Shown: piece after piece, positions 46,133 to 58,951 of the stretch
Layout of the letters: each line of letters starts with the position of its first letter
Position numbering within the stretch: position 1 is the stretch's first letter
Source of the DNA: Membranipora membranacea
Taxonomy: Eukaryota; Bryozoa; Gymnolaemata; Cheilostomatida; Membraniporidae
Reading direction: 5' to 3'
Assembly (NCBI GenBank): GCA_914767715.1
Contig: OU612069.1
Coordinates: 7,440,001 to 7,504,000 of the forward strand
DNA length: 64,000 bases
The notes under the pieces: generated by a model
Databases searched by the model: none
What the model was told of the DNA's origin: nothing
Seen by the model: only the letters and a program-made list of their open reading frames with translations
Made by a program: the position numbers and the translations under genes

Positions 46133-49100
46133 CAGAAGGTGTAGAAGCAATGATGCGATGATTGATTTTCTGTCCACAATCCAGGTTTTTTGTTCATTAA
46201 CTCGATGAATTTTGATCGAATTTTGAGTTTGAAAAATACAATAGATTAAGCAGCTTATCTCATTTACGGCAAGAAAAGATTTGGAACTCAGAGGTTTATA
46301 TGGATTTTGTAGTTCAATAGCTGTAGGAATCATCATCTCCTTATTTGTATACATATTTAAACCAGAGTTGCTACCCCACAAATTTGATATACATATAGTA
46401 AGTCTTTTGTTCTGCTAAACAAAATCAACAATAACTTTAGCAGGATAGAGGCAAACGACATTGGATATTCTAGTTTGTATCAACCGATGTGTCTTTGTTT
46501 GAAAGGCCAGCAGTTTTGAATTTAACACCCTATGATAGAATTAAATGTAAATGCTAATTTCATGTATCCAATTTGACAATTTAGTATCCAACAGTTTCCT
46601 CTATTCTTTTTCCTCCATGATAGTTTTGAATTTCTTGCCACAAGCTTGTACAGCTGGTATGTCGGGTAGATTAAGTAGTGAATTCGCCCATAAGGGCTAG
46701 GGGACTTGACTCTACCAATTTTCAGCGTGTCAATTTTGAAAAACGTCTCGTTTTTAATTACCAGGTGCCCAGAGGGCCTCATTGTGAGATTGGTTGGAAT
46801 TATGAATGGAATACGCTGGTTTACTTGGTGCAATAGCCAATTACAATAATTTTCCCCTTTGACTGACCTTAAAAGAGGATTGCACCATGATATTCCTGTG
46901 ACTTAGAATAATCTGTAATGTATATCCTATGTTTTTGCCTACAATCTGATCAATTGACTATAGCCAACGTCACTAAGCACTGATTTTCTTCATCCTTGAT
47001 TTGGGTACACCAATCTACACATTTTTAAAATTAAGACCAATAAAACGATGGTCTTTTATAAAAGACTCAGGCAATCAAATTTGAGTCCATAATTGCAAAC
47101 AATATGATATGGTCTTCTACTATATAGCTCATCTGCAGGAGTGAACTCTCACTGCAGGAGCCATCGAATATTCTCAGGGTTGACAATAACAGGATAATCT
47201 CATTTATTTAACCCACCATACACAGACCATTTATAAGAGATTTTATAAAGGAACATTACACAGGACACTTTTTGTGTAAATACCTAGAGATAATAATCAG
47301 CCTTCACTCTATTGTTTCTTGGGGGATTAGGCATCACATCCATTGTAAATTTAATGTAAATGAAACTATTCTAAGAAGACAAGAGACACCTATACTCGTT
47401 TAGGTGAACAAACTCAGAGTAGTTCTCACAAGATGATGTCTCAATAACAAAAACAAACCCATGTGAAATCACCAAGCAGGGTTTATGGTTATGGTTAATT
47501 TATCATATCGGGCCTATTTTAAAACTGGAAATACACAGTGTACGAAAAATGTATAAAATTTGTATTCAAATGTTAACAGCTGAGAAGAAACGTGTTTCCC
47601 TGATCTGACAAAAAACTAGAGTCTAGAAGTTTTGAAATATTCGAACATAACGCAGTGGAATTGCTGTGTGTGCCCCTGCGCGATGAGATACAACGTGCTT
47701 ATAGTGTTGCCTGATGTGTAAATTTGCTGTAAGGTTATGATCTGGGCAAGATACTGAAACTTGGTGGCCTGAAGTTAGAAGAGGCAAGCTCATAAGACTT
47801 GACAAGTTATCTTACAGGTATTAACGTAATTAAGAGTGTACTGTGATCACATTAACCCCCTTCATGTGTACTGACATGCTTTAGGTAAAATAATGAATAA
47901 ATCTGCTGGTCCCTGTTTTAGAATCCCAATAATTCTCTGCCATGTGGAGGTAATTGTATCATTGTATTATGCTGAGTGTGAGGCCTCTGTACAATTCAAT
48001 TCTTTTCATTGTTTCAACTTTTGGTAAACAAAAGAATCCTTTATATGCTGTGCCTGATTCTTATCAATAGAGAATAAATGTAGCATGTCAGCTTGCATCC
48101 AAAGTTTATATGAGAAAACTGAGAATAAATGTTAAGAAATGCTGCTATAAATGAAGGGAAAATACAATAGAGTGACCCTAAATGATTTATCTATTCGCAA
48201 CGTCACAACGAGGCAGAGAAAAAAATTTGACGCTTCTACCATTTTTAGAAGTGCAATTTAATTGAGTCATCTGGTTAATAAAAGATAATATTTTGCGAAC
48301 ATTTCATGTCTTATGAAATTCATGATTTTTTGCATTCATTTAGTGGATTAAATAGTAATTAAACCACCAAGCCTGGACAATAACTTTCAATCATTTTGTG
48401 ATGGTTTCTGCATCAAATTTTAAAAAATGTACGGGGAGATAAAGATGAAACCATAAAAGTCACTGAGAAGCAGAAATAACATCAAGTTGATAACAAGATG
48501 CTGCTGTTTGTTAAGTAATTTCGAAACTCGAAATCCGATTAAAATTGATTGGGTTATGAACATAAAACCTGAATTGTTAACAGTAAACCAATGATAATAT
48601 CATTGCTTACTACACCTTCCAATGACGTTGAGTCGCCCACAATTGTGTGCCTCACTTCAGCTATATGTAGTGTCCTGTCTAGATTTATAATTAAGTCTAT
48701 GGGTGCAATTGATTATGTTACAAAAATAAATAAAAATTTGTTATCATATTTAAATTAAGGCGCATTAGTCTAGTATTAACCCTAAAATAGACAGCCTATA
48801 TCTTGCTCATAAAATTGGTCACAGCTTAAGAGTGTCACAACACACAAATTAGTAATATTTACTTCCAGACTTATCCGTGATAATTTATAATCATTAAATT
48901 GAGGGACAAAATAGCATGCTGCTAGATACTTTGTTATCACTCACACATACACATCTTCTGCTAAAAAGTGTAGGTATCTTTACCAGTAGGGGATGATCTA
49001 ATGACGTCATTTGCCGAACAATCATGTAGGGTTATTGAGATTTTAAATTTCGGAATATTTTTCCTTAATGTTATTGTTATTATTATAATTACCTAACTAT

Positions 49101-49539
49101 GGTTTTAATTACTTCTTTTTATGAGAATAATACAGAATCTTCAGGTGGAAGATGTGGGATGAAAGTCAACAAAAGTATTTTAATATAGAAAAAAATATTA
49201 TTGCGATATGGTTATTGGAGTAGTTTGAGCAATAGTAGGGGTGTCGGTTAGAGGATGTGTCTTTGTCCATTTAAGCCTGCATTACAAGACTAAAATCCAT
49301 TTTTTACAGCACAATTGGAGCAATTGAATTTGTAAGAAGATAATTCCTAATTTAGCGATATGTTGGTGTAGCATTGTGAAACAGATAGTGGTGTGAACTT
49401 GATCAGTGCTGCCAAAAAAATGAATTTATAATGGCATTCATCGCATATATGTAGCAAATTTAATTATTCTCAGTAGCGAGCCTGTCTGCCAGCATGTCTG
49501 ACAATCAACAAAACCAATAAATTGGTAACAACTGTGAAA

Positions 49540-49720
49540 ATTATTACATAGGGTAAATCAGTCCAAGGATTGAATATTCCACTTGATTTCCTCATTGCTC
49601 CAATGAATATATTTAAAATAGTCCTAAGAGTGGATAACAACTGCTTAAACATCCTAAATCTTATTTGACTTAAAACTGTCACAAGGCAAAGGCATATCAA
49701 TTCCTTCATCAAGCGGTACC
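49540..49720 (+). pseudogene. Degenerate reverse-transcriptase C-terminal remnant
   Basis: This is the sister of 21,080-21,300 and shares its IEYST, HCSNEY and VLRVDN fragments. The frame is broken by several stops. Confidence 0.45.
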
Positions 49721-49798
49721 GTTATTTATACCTAGATCAGTATTCAAATGTATATAAGTGATGATGTAATAATTGTTTGAAATAAGGTTGTATCCCTA

Positions 49799-50210
49799 TG
49801 CTCTAAGGAAATTTGCGTGTTACTAGATAGTTGTTGGGGTGTTTTTATCGTGCCGAAGTGCTCTTCATGTATTGTATTGTATGTCAAGTTGTGTTCTTTG
49901 ATCTTATAGTTAGCGTGAAAGAGTGCTTTGTGAGTTGGATCGTAAGATGGTGAGATGGAAATAATGGAAAGAGCGAGCTGTTGTTAATGCTTCTATTCTT
50001 CTCTATTCCACGTTCACAACTGACAGTTAAAATGATGTGGCAAAAATACATTAATGATGAATCATCTATTAGTTAGAAATGCTGGGTTCCTGGTCTTTGA
50101 TTGAAAAGGAATGGTTACCATAGTAATATCTCATCACAACCAGTGTAATTAAAAAAATGTCAACGTGGTTACATTTAGGAAACCAATAATGTCATTTTAC
50201 GGATATAACA
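49799..50210. mobile_element. Solo-LTR-like insertion, 412 bp
   Basis: The sister copy reads TATCCCTAACCATGTGG at 21,347-21,363. Here 412 bp sit between CCTA (49,795-49,798) and a second CCTA (50,211-50,214). The insertion begins TG and ends CA and has no long inverted repeats, no open frame and no A-rich tail. This is the signature of a solo LTR left after recombination, with a 4-bp target duplication. The internal sequence was not matched to a family. Confidence 0.6.
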
Positions 50211-53200
50211 CCTAACCATGTGGATTCATATTCCTTGGGTGGCTCTGAGGCTGTTATTTGAGATTACCGTAATGTTGTTAGTGTGCACACCTAATTCAAC
50301 ATGTTGAAGGCGAGAATTTGGCTATTATTCATAATGTGTAGCTTGCTGTATGGTCATAACCTTTGTGTGTCATACTACCATGGCTATGATGATTGTGTAT
50401 ACATTTTGGTTTCTTATTTGTACATATTTTTTTATTTACGTGTACTGCAGCTAGCTGCCTATCAAATCTGTTTCTCAGCTTGTACCTAACTTTGAGAAGC
50501 CTAGGTGATGACAGTGATATGAAGAGTTGCTTCTTCTAAAATCTTTCATTCAAGTAAGTTTTAGCAGAGAGCAAGTGTCGTTATTAATGACTACTTAATA
50601 AATACTAATTTTTGTGATGTTTTTATTACGTTCTCTCAAGCGAAGTTTTCCTTGTTTTACTCTTTCACTTCAGCTTTTGAGCAGGAAATCTGAGAGTAGC
50701 AACATCTTTGCGTCTTGATCTTGAATAGCTTTCACAGCACAAGAAGTTCCTAATTCATAATAAATAAGCTATAATCAATAAATTGGCTTGGCCATAAACG
50801 GAAGTCAAACTTATCCCTGTTGTCAGGGGAACACCACGGCCACTGGGATTTAATAAAAAATTGAAAAGCAATCAAACTATTACAGAATAGGTGCTCAATT
50901 AGTCTGTGTCCCAATCTCTTACAACTCAGATGTTTTTGTCCAATGACCAGTAATCTATTATAAGTGACACCAAACAATACTTAATAACTCTGTCAAGGGA
51001 TGTAGGCCTATTACGATACAATACAACTCATTCTGTATATGTGTGGTACCCCGTCATTACAAAGTGCAATGAAGTTGAAATGTTATGCTTATCAGCTGAC
51101 ATGTCAACTCTTTGTTGTTTGATCTCGACCAAATTTGTATGCAGAACATGCTTGTCACTGAGGATATTACTCTGAATAATATCAGAAAATATGACTGTGT
51201 ATACAGAAGCTTACTGTATTAGCCGAAGGATTACTGAAAATAAGCGAAGGCTGTCAACAAACCGGCTCTCAAAAATTATTGATCCTACTAATCTGTGACT
51301 TTCTCTTGTTCAAAGACTAGAGCTCGATAGTTGTATCATCACGAGATGCCGCGGTGTTTCATAGATCAATAAATCATTGAAATACAGGCAGCTGAACAGA
51401 ATGCTATATTGTGGATTTAAGGTGGATTGTATGATGAGAAGTTTATCCCCGCAACTTACGAAATTATGCTCATTTTCTACCTCAACTGGTATTTTTCCAT
51501 TAATCCTAATTAAAAGTGGTTTCATTTGGCTTCGCGACATATTAAGAGAATGAAAACAGATTTAAAATGGAATCACTGTGTGCCAAGAAATTCACATGTG
51601 AAGTTCATTCATGCACAAGTTTACACAATCACTTTGCAGTGAACGTACGCCAAAGACTAACTGAGTACTAAAATGTGAGTTTGCTACTTGCAACAGGGCC
51701 GACTGGTACCAAGTTGCACTACAGCTGTTATCTCTACAAACTCAATAAAAATTTAACTCAACGTGATTTTGTTTCAGGCATGACCTCATATTGGCCGACA
51801 ACTGTATTGTAAAATGATAAGTTATTCTTCTCTGTCAGTTATCAGCTCATGCCCGCCAATTTAATTGTTGATTGTTTTATACCTTTGATAATTTGACAAT
51901 CAAGTTAATTTATCAAATTGTAGGGTCTTACATTGTTATCTAGGCTTTGGGGAAGGGGCTCTGTCCTGAACCCCATTGGAGAGGAGGGGGGCTTACAGCG
52001 CCTCTCTCAAACAAAGGAGCTTTATCTCAAACCAAGGAGCTTTATCTCTCAAACCCAAGAGTTTATTTGGTGTGACGCTGCGCTGCACAGGATAGTAAAC
52101 TATGACAGGATCACATCTGAAAGTTGGAAATCCCCCCTGATTGGGAAGCCCTAACCTGAGCAACCCTGATTATCACAATAAACAACATTTAAATGAATTA
52201 GGGAGATATGTTTATAATCTTAGCAATCTTAGAAGTTGTGCCCATTTCGTATTTTCTTAACAATTAGTCATTGATAGATCATTGAACTGAGGAAATTCTA
52301 AGTTGGGTTCCTTGTAGAAAAGGATGTCAAATAACTCTATTTTGGTGTACAAGCTCTCGTATTTGATAGTAATATGCTACATTTTTATTATTACTAAGGG
52401 ATAATACACCCTTTGCATCGTACTTTTCAACTTAATATAACTAGATGGTATTGGAAATCTCAGATTATCTTAATCTTCACCTGAAAGGGATGACGTAATT
52501 AATTTGGCACATCAAGCAAAATCAAGCTGGCTTACATTGCCATACAGAACAGTACCAACTTTTCTTGCACCAAAAAACAACGGCAAAAGGCAAATATCAT
52601 CCTGAAACTCTATTGGTTTGATGACTGCTGGCCAAGTCATACCTAGGGTATATCGCTATGTAGGCCTATTGAGATTTTTAATCAAAAAATATTTCTTGCC
52701 AAAGAAATTTGTTATTATTTAAATTACCAAATTATATATTTACTTAGTTGTTTTTATAAATACAGAATTTTCAAGTGGGAGATGTGGAGTGGAGGTCAAC
52801 ACAAATATTTTCCTGAATTGATATTGAAAACAATATTATTGTGCTATGGTTATTAGAGTAATGTACGGCTTTCGGTTAGAAAATGTGTCGTTCCCTTATT
52901 TAAGCCTGCATGACAAGAATATTAATACAATTCTCAACAGCATTATTAGATTGATGGAACACAATTCCTATTTCAGCAACATGTGGGTGTAGACTTGTGA
53001 TACAGATAGTGGTGTAAACTTAATATGTGCTGCCCAAAATTATATTCATATCTATTATTATTTTTGTTTATCGTGATATTCGTTGATTTTTTAAGCCAAT
53101 TGTTATATATTAAATGCAATTATTTTCAGTTACATAGATTATGAGCCTGCCTGCCAGCATGTCCGGCAATCAACAAACCTAATCAGGTGGTAACAACTGT

Positions 53201-55839
53201 GACAATATTGGATTCATAGTGGATTCATAATTCTTAGGTGGACCTGTGGCCGTTATTGAGATTACTGTAATATTGGAAGTCTGGAAACCTAATTCAGCCA
53301 GTTGAAGGCGAGAATTTTGCTTTTGTTCAAATTGTGTAGCTTGCTGTATGGTCATAACCTTTATGTGTTATGCTACCATGGTTATGATAATTGTGTATAC
53401 ATTTTCGTTTCTTATTAGGATATATTTTCTTATTTACGTGTTCAGCAGCTAGCTGCGTACCAAATCTGGTTCTCGGTTAGCACCTAACTTTGAGAAGCCT
53501 AGGTGATGACTGTGAGATATAGAGTTGTTTCTTTTAAAATCTTTCATTCAAGTAAGTGGTAGCAGAGAGCAAGTGCCGTTATAAATGACATTAATTTTTG
53601 TGATGTTTTCATTACATTCCCTAAGCAAAATTTTACTTGTTTTACTTTCTCACTTGAGCTTTTGAGCAGGAAATCTGAGAGTAGCCACATCTTTGCGTCT
53701 TGATCTTGAATATCTTTCACAGAACAAGAAGTTCCTAATTCATAATAAATAAGCTATAATCAATAAATTTGCTTGCGCCATAAACAGAAGTCAAATTTAT
53801 CCCTGTTGTTAGGGGAACACCACGGCCACTGGGATTTAATAAAACATTGAAAATCAATAAATCTATTACAGAATAGGCGCTCAATTAGTCTGTGTCCCAA
53901 TCTCTTACAACTCAGATGTTTCTGTCCAGTGACCAGCAATGCAAACAAACAATAATTAATAACTCTGTCACGGTATGTAGGCTTATTAGGATACAATACA
54001 ATTCATTTAATATATATGTGGTACCCAGTCATTACGAAGTGCAGTGAAGTGAACAAGTTATGTTTGTCATCTCATATGTCAGCTCTTTGTTGTTTGATCT
54101 CAACCAAAGTTTTTACGCAGAACAAGCTTGGCACTGAGAGTTTTACTCTGAATAATAAAAGAATATATGACTGTGCATACAAAAGCTTACAGTATCAGCC
54201 GAATGATTACTGAAAATAAGCGACGGCTCTCAAAAAATATTGATCCTACTAATCTGTGACTTTACCTTGTACACAGACAGCTAGAGCTTGATAGTTTTAT
54301 CATCACTAAATGCAGCGGTGTTTCTTAGATTCATTAATCATTGATATACAGGCAGCTGAATAGAGTGCTATATTGTGGATTTAAGGTTGATTGTATGATG
54401 AGATAGATCTTGACGATGAACTTCCTGGGAAATTTATCCCCCTTGTTTGACAAAATTGTGCCCATTTTCTACCTCAACAGGTATTTTTCAATTAATTCTT
54501 ATTCATAAATGTCTTACCAGGCTTCGTGAAATATTAAGAGAATGAAAACAGAATATACCTGGAATCACTGGTTGCCAAGAGATTCACATGTGAAGTTAGT
54601 TCATGCGAAAGTTTACGAGTTCACTTTGCAGTGAAAGTAAGTCAATGACTAACTGAGTACTAAATGGTGAGTTCATTACATGCAACAGGGCCAACTGACA
54701 CCACATGTCACTACAGCTACTATCCCTACAAATTCAAGACAAACTTAACTCGACTTGATCTTTTTGCAGGCATGACCTCATCTTGGCCGACAACTGTAAT
54801 GTAAAATGATAAGTTATTCTATTTTTTCAGTTATTGCTTTTGTTGTGACTGCTCATGCCCGCCCAATTAATTATTGATTGTCGTATTCGTTTGATAATTT
54901 TCTAATCAAGTTTTACCTAAAACACGCCTCCAAGACCCGGTTTATTTATTAATTTGTAAGGCCCGTTGGAGGGGAGGGGGGTGGCTTACAGCGCCTCTGT
55001 CAAATCAAAAAAGCTTTATCGCTTTAACCCTAGAGTTTATTTGGTGTTCCACTGGATCACATCTGAAAGCGAGAAATCCCCCCTGATTAGGAAGCCCTAA
55101 CCTGAGCATATGTTTATTATCTTTGCAATCTTAGAAGTTGGGCCCATTTCATATTTTCCTAAAAATTAGTAATTGATAGATCATTGAACTGAGGAAGTTC
55201 GAGTTCCTTGTAGAAAAGCATGTCAAATTACTCTATTTAAGTAAACAAGTTTTCGTATTTTATAGTATTCGGCTACATTTTAGTTATTGCTACGGGATAA
55301 TACACCCTGAGCATCGTACTTTTTAATCTAATATACCTTGATGGTATTGGAAATCTCATAGTATCTTAATCTTTACCAGAAAGGGATGACGTAATTGAGT
55401 CATTTGCCCAATAATCAAGTTATTGATTTTCCGAAACTGGTTTGGCAGATCGGACAAAATTTATCAAGCTTGCCTACGTTGCCATACAGAGCAGCATCAA
55501 CTATTCCTGTACTATTTATCAAGGGTCAATGGTTGTGAACATCATCCTGAAACTCTTCTGATTTGATGACTGCTGGCCTGATTCATACCTGGGCTATGTA
55601 GGCCTATTGAGATTTTCAATCCAAGAATATTTCTTGCCAAAGTAATCGTTATCATTATAGTTACCGTATTGTGGATTGTGGTTGTTATTATTAATACAGA
55701 ATTTTCAAGTGGGAGATGTGGAGTGGAAGTCAACACAAATTCATGAATTGATATCGGAAATAATATTATTGTGTTATGGTTGATAGAGTACTGTACGGCT
55801 TTCGGTTAGAAAATGTGTCGTTCCTTATTTATTATGACT

Positions 55840-56240
55840 GGTATTATTGTAATAAATTGATACCCAATGCATAAAATAGAGATGTTATAACCGTTTCCAA
55901 TTTCAATAGCACAAATTGTCCCAAATCGAATTTTTAGGGCAAGTCATTCAAGCAGTCAGACAAATTATAACATTTAGGACTAATTTTAGATAAAAATATG
56001 AATTTTAACACCCATATCAACAAGGTTAAACGAAAACTATACCAAATCAAAGCATATTTTGAGAGACATTGTGAGGTTCTGAATAAAACCTTAGTTGCAG
56101 TCTGATAGACACAGTTAAACAGACCAAACATTGAATATTTTGCTTCAATACTTCATTGCTCTAATGAATATTATTGAAAGAGAGTTGATAACCGATGTTT
56201 AGAAATCATAAATCTACATTGCCCAAAAGTTGAGATAAGG
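55840..56240 (+). pseudogene. Reverse-transcriptase remnant at the array's end
   Basis: Plus-strand reading gives LGLILDKNMNFNTHINKVKR, KLYQIKAYFERHCEVLNKTL, VAV, two stops, then NRPNIEYFASILHCSNEY and RCLEIINLHC. This is the fullest version of the LGVILD to RCLEII segment in the window and lets the poorer copies be identified. It is the C-terminal third of a CR1/Jockey-type polymerase. No YADD box or endonuclease is visible upstream. Open frames at 56,278-56,669 continue in related sequence (compare 29,583-29,830), but I cannot assign them. Confidence 0.6.
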
Positions 56241-56249
56241 CAAAAGAAA

Positions 56250-57355
56250 TCACCAAGGGATATTATGATTTATTCTTTTGACATTTTTTCAACTGAAAAA
56301 CAGATCGGTCTCAATTATTGATGCCAGTTTTATGACTGTAAACTTAGAAAGACATATATTAGGACTTGGTAAGAGTGAGGGTGTGATGCAGGTTCTCCCT
56401 TATGAATTTTGGTGCTGGTATCAGGATTATATTTTACATCATCAGAAGATATCCATAGTGTGGTCATGTTGGTTGTCTAAATGCCAATAATATTGATAAG
56501 ACTAAGGGAGGAAGTAATTAAATTAAAAATGATTAACTGTTGCCAAAGAACTCTGGAAATTGATAATGCATATTTTATACAGCATATTAACAAAACTCTG
56601 GATCATCAAATATCTGCTCTGGCTGGCTGGTGGCTTCAATTTTGGGTGCCTTTGTTGTTTGGTACATAGCTTTTTGTGAGTGTTTGCTGTATTCACCTGT
56701 GGTTTGATACAGGGATTGTCAAATTATCTAAGATACTCAGAATAACCTAAAAATGAATTGTGAGGAGGGGGCAGAATCAGTAAAAAAATATCATCTTTAA
56801 AATCAATCGGAATGAAAATTGCCATTGCAAATATGGATTATCTTGAATGAATTATTTTATTGGCATCAGTTCATACTCAAATGTTTCATTCATGTATTTG
56901 GATTTATACATTTGTTGCAATGTTACCAAACCAATTCTAGATTAATCTGATTGTCAAATTTAAACTTAGGAAGACATCCTCCGACCTGCTTTCAAATTTT
57001 ATGCAATGTTTGTTATGTGTGCCTTTTGGACTGTCCATAAGCATTCCCAAAACATAAAAATAGTGAGCATATAAATAAAATGAGGGAATCACAATCAAAT
57101 CAAAGTGCACATATCTCTAGACTACATTGAGTTCAGACTGTGAAAGACCCCAAAATGAATCAAGCTCGAGCTTAATTATTCTTTCGACCTTTTATTTTCC
57201 ACGGCTAGCACCGCTTTCCCTCCAAAAATCTATGGTCAGCTTTTATAACCACTGTCCTCACTTTGCTGTCAACACACACTTTTGCCCTTGACCTTGTACC
57301 TTGTAATTGCATAAAATTGGCGGGATTGATGGTGTCACAACTGTGGTTTAATTGC
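56250..57355. other. Flanking sequence between the array and the piggyBac element
   Basis: Apart from a short similarity of 56,440-56,640 to 29,580-29,830, I find no repeat of this stretch elsewhere in the window. Open frames at 56,278-56,490 and 56,481-56,669 are short and unassigned. No splice sites or promoter could be supported. Confidence 0.4.
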
Positions 57356-57359
57356 TTAA

Positions 57360-57372
57360 CACTTTGAATCCC
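57360..57372 (+). repeat. Left terminal inverted repeat of the piggyBac element
   Basis: CACTTTGAATCCC follows the TTAA at 57,356. The first eight bases equal the complement of the right end, and two of the next four also match. Confidence 0.8.
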
Positions 57373-57621
57373 AGCCACGAGATAATTCGTTCAGAGTTGT
57401 CTTCTCTGTGTCCCCTGCCATGAGATAACTCATGCTAATGTTTATTATGATTGTGGAGCCTCTCCCATTGGCTGACAACATCTAAACACCTTCCAATCAG
57501 CTAGCCTGATATGTTAACTTGGAGTTTATGATTGGTCAACTCAATTGAACTGAGAGGGGGATCTGTATAATTGAAAACTTTCAACCATATCAAAATCAGC
57601 TGAAAATAGTCAAAATCAAAG

Positions 57622-57727
57622 ATGGCAGCCCCCAGGCCAAGAAGCAGAATCTCAGTAGATGATGATTTTGAAGAGATTATGAATGACAGTGACAGTGAAG
57701 TAGATTCTTCTGGTTCAGATGATGAAG
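57622..57727 (+). CDS. piggyBac transposase, probable first exon (acidic N-terminus)
   Basis: ATG at 57,622 lies in a favourable context (AAAGATGG) and opens MAAPRPRSRISVDDDFEEIM followed by NDSDSEVDSSGSDDE. It ends at a consensus donor (GAAG/GTGAGT). Acidic, serine-rich N-termini are common in piggyBac transposases. The exon ends in phase 1, whereas the next recognisable exon needs phase 2. A small exon may be missing between them, or the frame may be damaged. Confidence 0.65.
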
Positions 57728-58111
57728 GTGAGTTGTTACTCATTTCATGTTGGAAGTTTTTATCAAACTAGCACTCTTTACAGCCAAGATACAGCCTGTG
57801 AAGAGGGTGTCTCAAAAATCAGATTTATTTTGCTGATTTATTGGTGTCAATGTAAACAACACTCACAGCCCTCACCTCCTACCTCAGTGACAACCTAAAT
57901 ATACTTCACTCATGCTAAACTGTCAGACCATCATTCTGGTGTATTGTAACTGACCATGAGTACCTTTTTTCTGTACATTAGATCTCTTAGAAAATGATGG
58001 GATTCCCAAGATCTGATAATGCATTGAGTCAGTTGAGTCATACTTGGGTGACTCACTAGGCTTACCAGGACTTGTCTCTAAATGCATTCATTTGTACATT
58101 ATTTTGTTTAG

Positions 58112-58284
58112 GTTTAGTGATCCAAATTACATAGATGCTACTGGTGACTCAGATAATGAGAGTAGAGTGGGAGATGGCCCAGGGAGTGATGCTGGAGAAG
58201 GTAGTGATGGTGCAGGTGGTGAACCAGGTCACATTGGCAGAGATATGATTGATCAACAACTATCATCTGATGAGGAGGAACCAG
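58112..58284 (+). CDS. piggyBac transposase, second recognisable exon (acidic, low complexity)
   Basis: The acceptor TTTTGTTTAG precedes 58,112 and the donor CCAG/GTATGT follows 58,284. The frame reads FSDPNYIDATGDSDNES, then Gly/Ser/Asp-rich sequence (GDGPGSDAGEGSDGAGGEPG), then IGRDMIDQQLSSDEEEP. It is disordered and acidic in character. The phase at its end matches the next exon. Confidence 0.6.
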
Positions 58285-58332
58285 GTATGTTCACTGTGCT
58301 AATTATGTCCAATGCAATATCATACTACAATG

Positions 58333-58369
58333 TGATATAGATATATACATATATGATATATATATATAC
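58333..58369. repeat. AT dinucleotide-rich microsatellite
   Basis: An imperfect (AT)n run lies in the intron after the second transposase exon. No other role is seen. Confidence 0.7.
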
Positions 58370-58562
58370 TCCATTACGGTTGTGGCGTTTATTTTATAAA
58401 AAGCCTTCTATCACTAGACTTACATGCGTCAGATAGAGTTGTTTATTGAAACATGCGAGCCATTGAGACATGAATGTTTATATGAACACTGGTGCAAGGG
58501 TTACATGTTATAGCCTCACTTCATGCATAGGCCTACAATATGAACTATTTTTGCTTGAATAG

Positions 58563-58760
58563 AACCCGCTTGTAGGGGACATGGTGGTAGGGGACGTGGT
58601 GGTAGAGGAGGTGTTGGTAGGGGAGGTGGTGGTAGAGGACGTGGTGGTCGAGGTGGTCGTGGTGCTGCTGGTAGAGGTGCTGGTGTTAGAGGTGCTTATG
58701 GTCGTGTACGGGGTGGGAGAGGACGTGGTCCTGGTGTGAGACGGAATAGACCTGATGGAG
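58563..58760 (+). CDS. piggyBac transposase, Gly/Arg-rich (RGG) exon
   Basis: The acceptor is GAATAG before 58,563 and the donor GGAG/GTATGA after 58,760. The 198-bp exon joins the previous one in frame to read EPACRGHGGRGRGGRGGVGR and continues as RGG/GRG repeats to RRNRPDG. RGG stretches typically bind nucleic acid and are arginine-methylated. I do not know them as a standard part of piggyBac transposases. The DNA is a degenerate tandem repeat of GGTGGTAGAGGACGT-like units, which may have grown by slippage. Since its frame agrees with exons on both sides, it is probably a true part of the gene. Confidence 0.6.
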
Positions 58761-58951
58761 GTATGATGTTGAAAATTTTGTTTTTTGGCTTTTTATCTTT
58801 TTCACCTACGAATGCAACTGCTCATCACACTGAGCAGAAAAAACTTTGTAACTCTGAATATAGAACATGTATTCATAAGTTTATGTCTATTTATCTATCT
58901 CTATGCGGTTTCTTACCTTCACGTTTATATACATGTAGATAAGATACCACA

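Larger units (their letters stand above)
35701..53190. repeat. Second copy of a two-unit block (partner: about 1-24,000)
   Basis: Positions 1 to about 24,000 align in order with 35,701-53,190, with the offset falling from about 35,700 to about 29,300 because of indels. Sister stretches such as 14,205-14,390 and 45,007-45,190 differ at only a few bases by eye. The equivalent in the neighbouring unit (33,985-34,140) differs more. Foldback element A sits at the same site in both copies and is missing at 33,677. Together these say that a dimer was duplicated after element A had inserted. Divergence figures would need an alignment. Confidence 0.7.
44881..56250. repeat. Tandem mosaic unit 5 and degraded end of the array
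   Basis: The part 44,910-46,132 is nearly identical to 14,147-15,375. At 46,132/46,133 the sequence jumps to the equivalent of 17,180, so about 1.8 kb including the LRR exon is missing. The copy then follows 17,180-19,100 and 19,620-21,300, gains a 412-bp solo-LTR-like insertion, and follows 21,300-23,850 up to about 53,190. From 53,200 to 55,800 the same terminal block repeats again, starting with a sequence also found at 2,080. It ends in a reverse-transcriptase remnant (55,840-56,240), after which I find no further match to the array. Confidence 0.75.

Noticed and set aside
57501-57743. Minus-strand open frame rich in Ser and Glu
   Set aside because: It is the reverse of the acidic first exon of the transposase.
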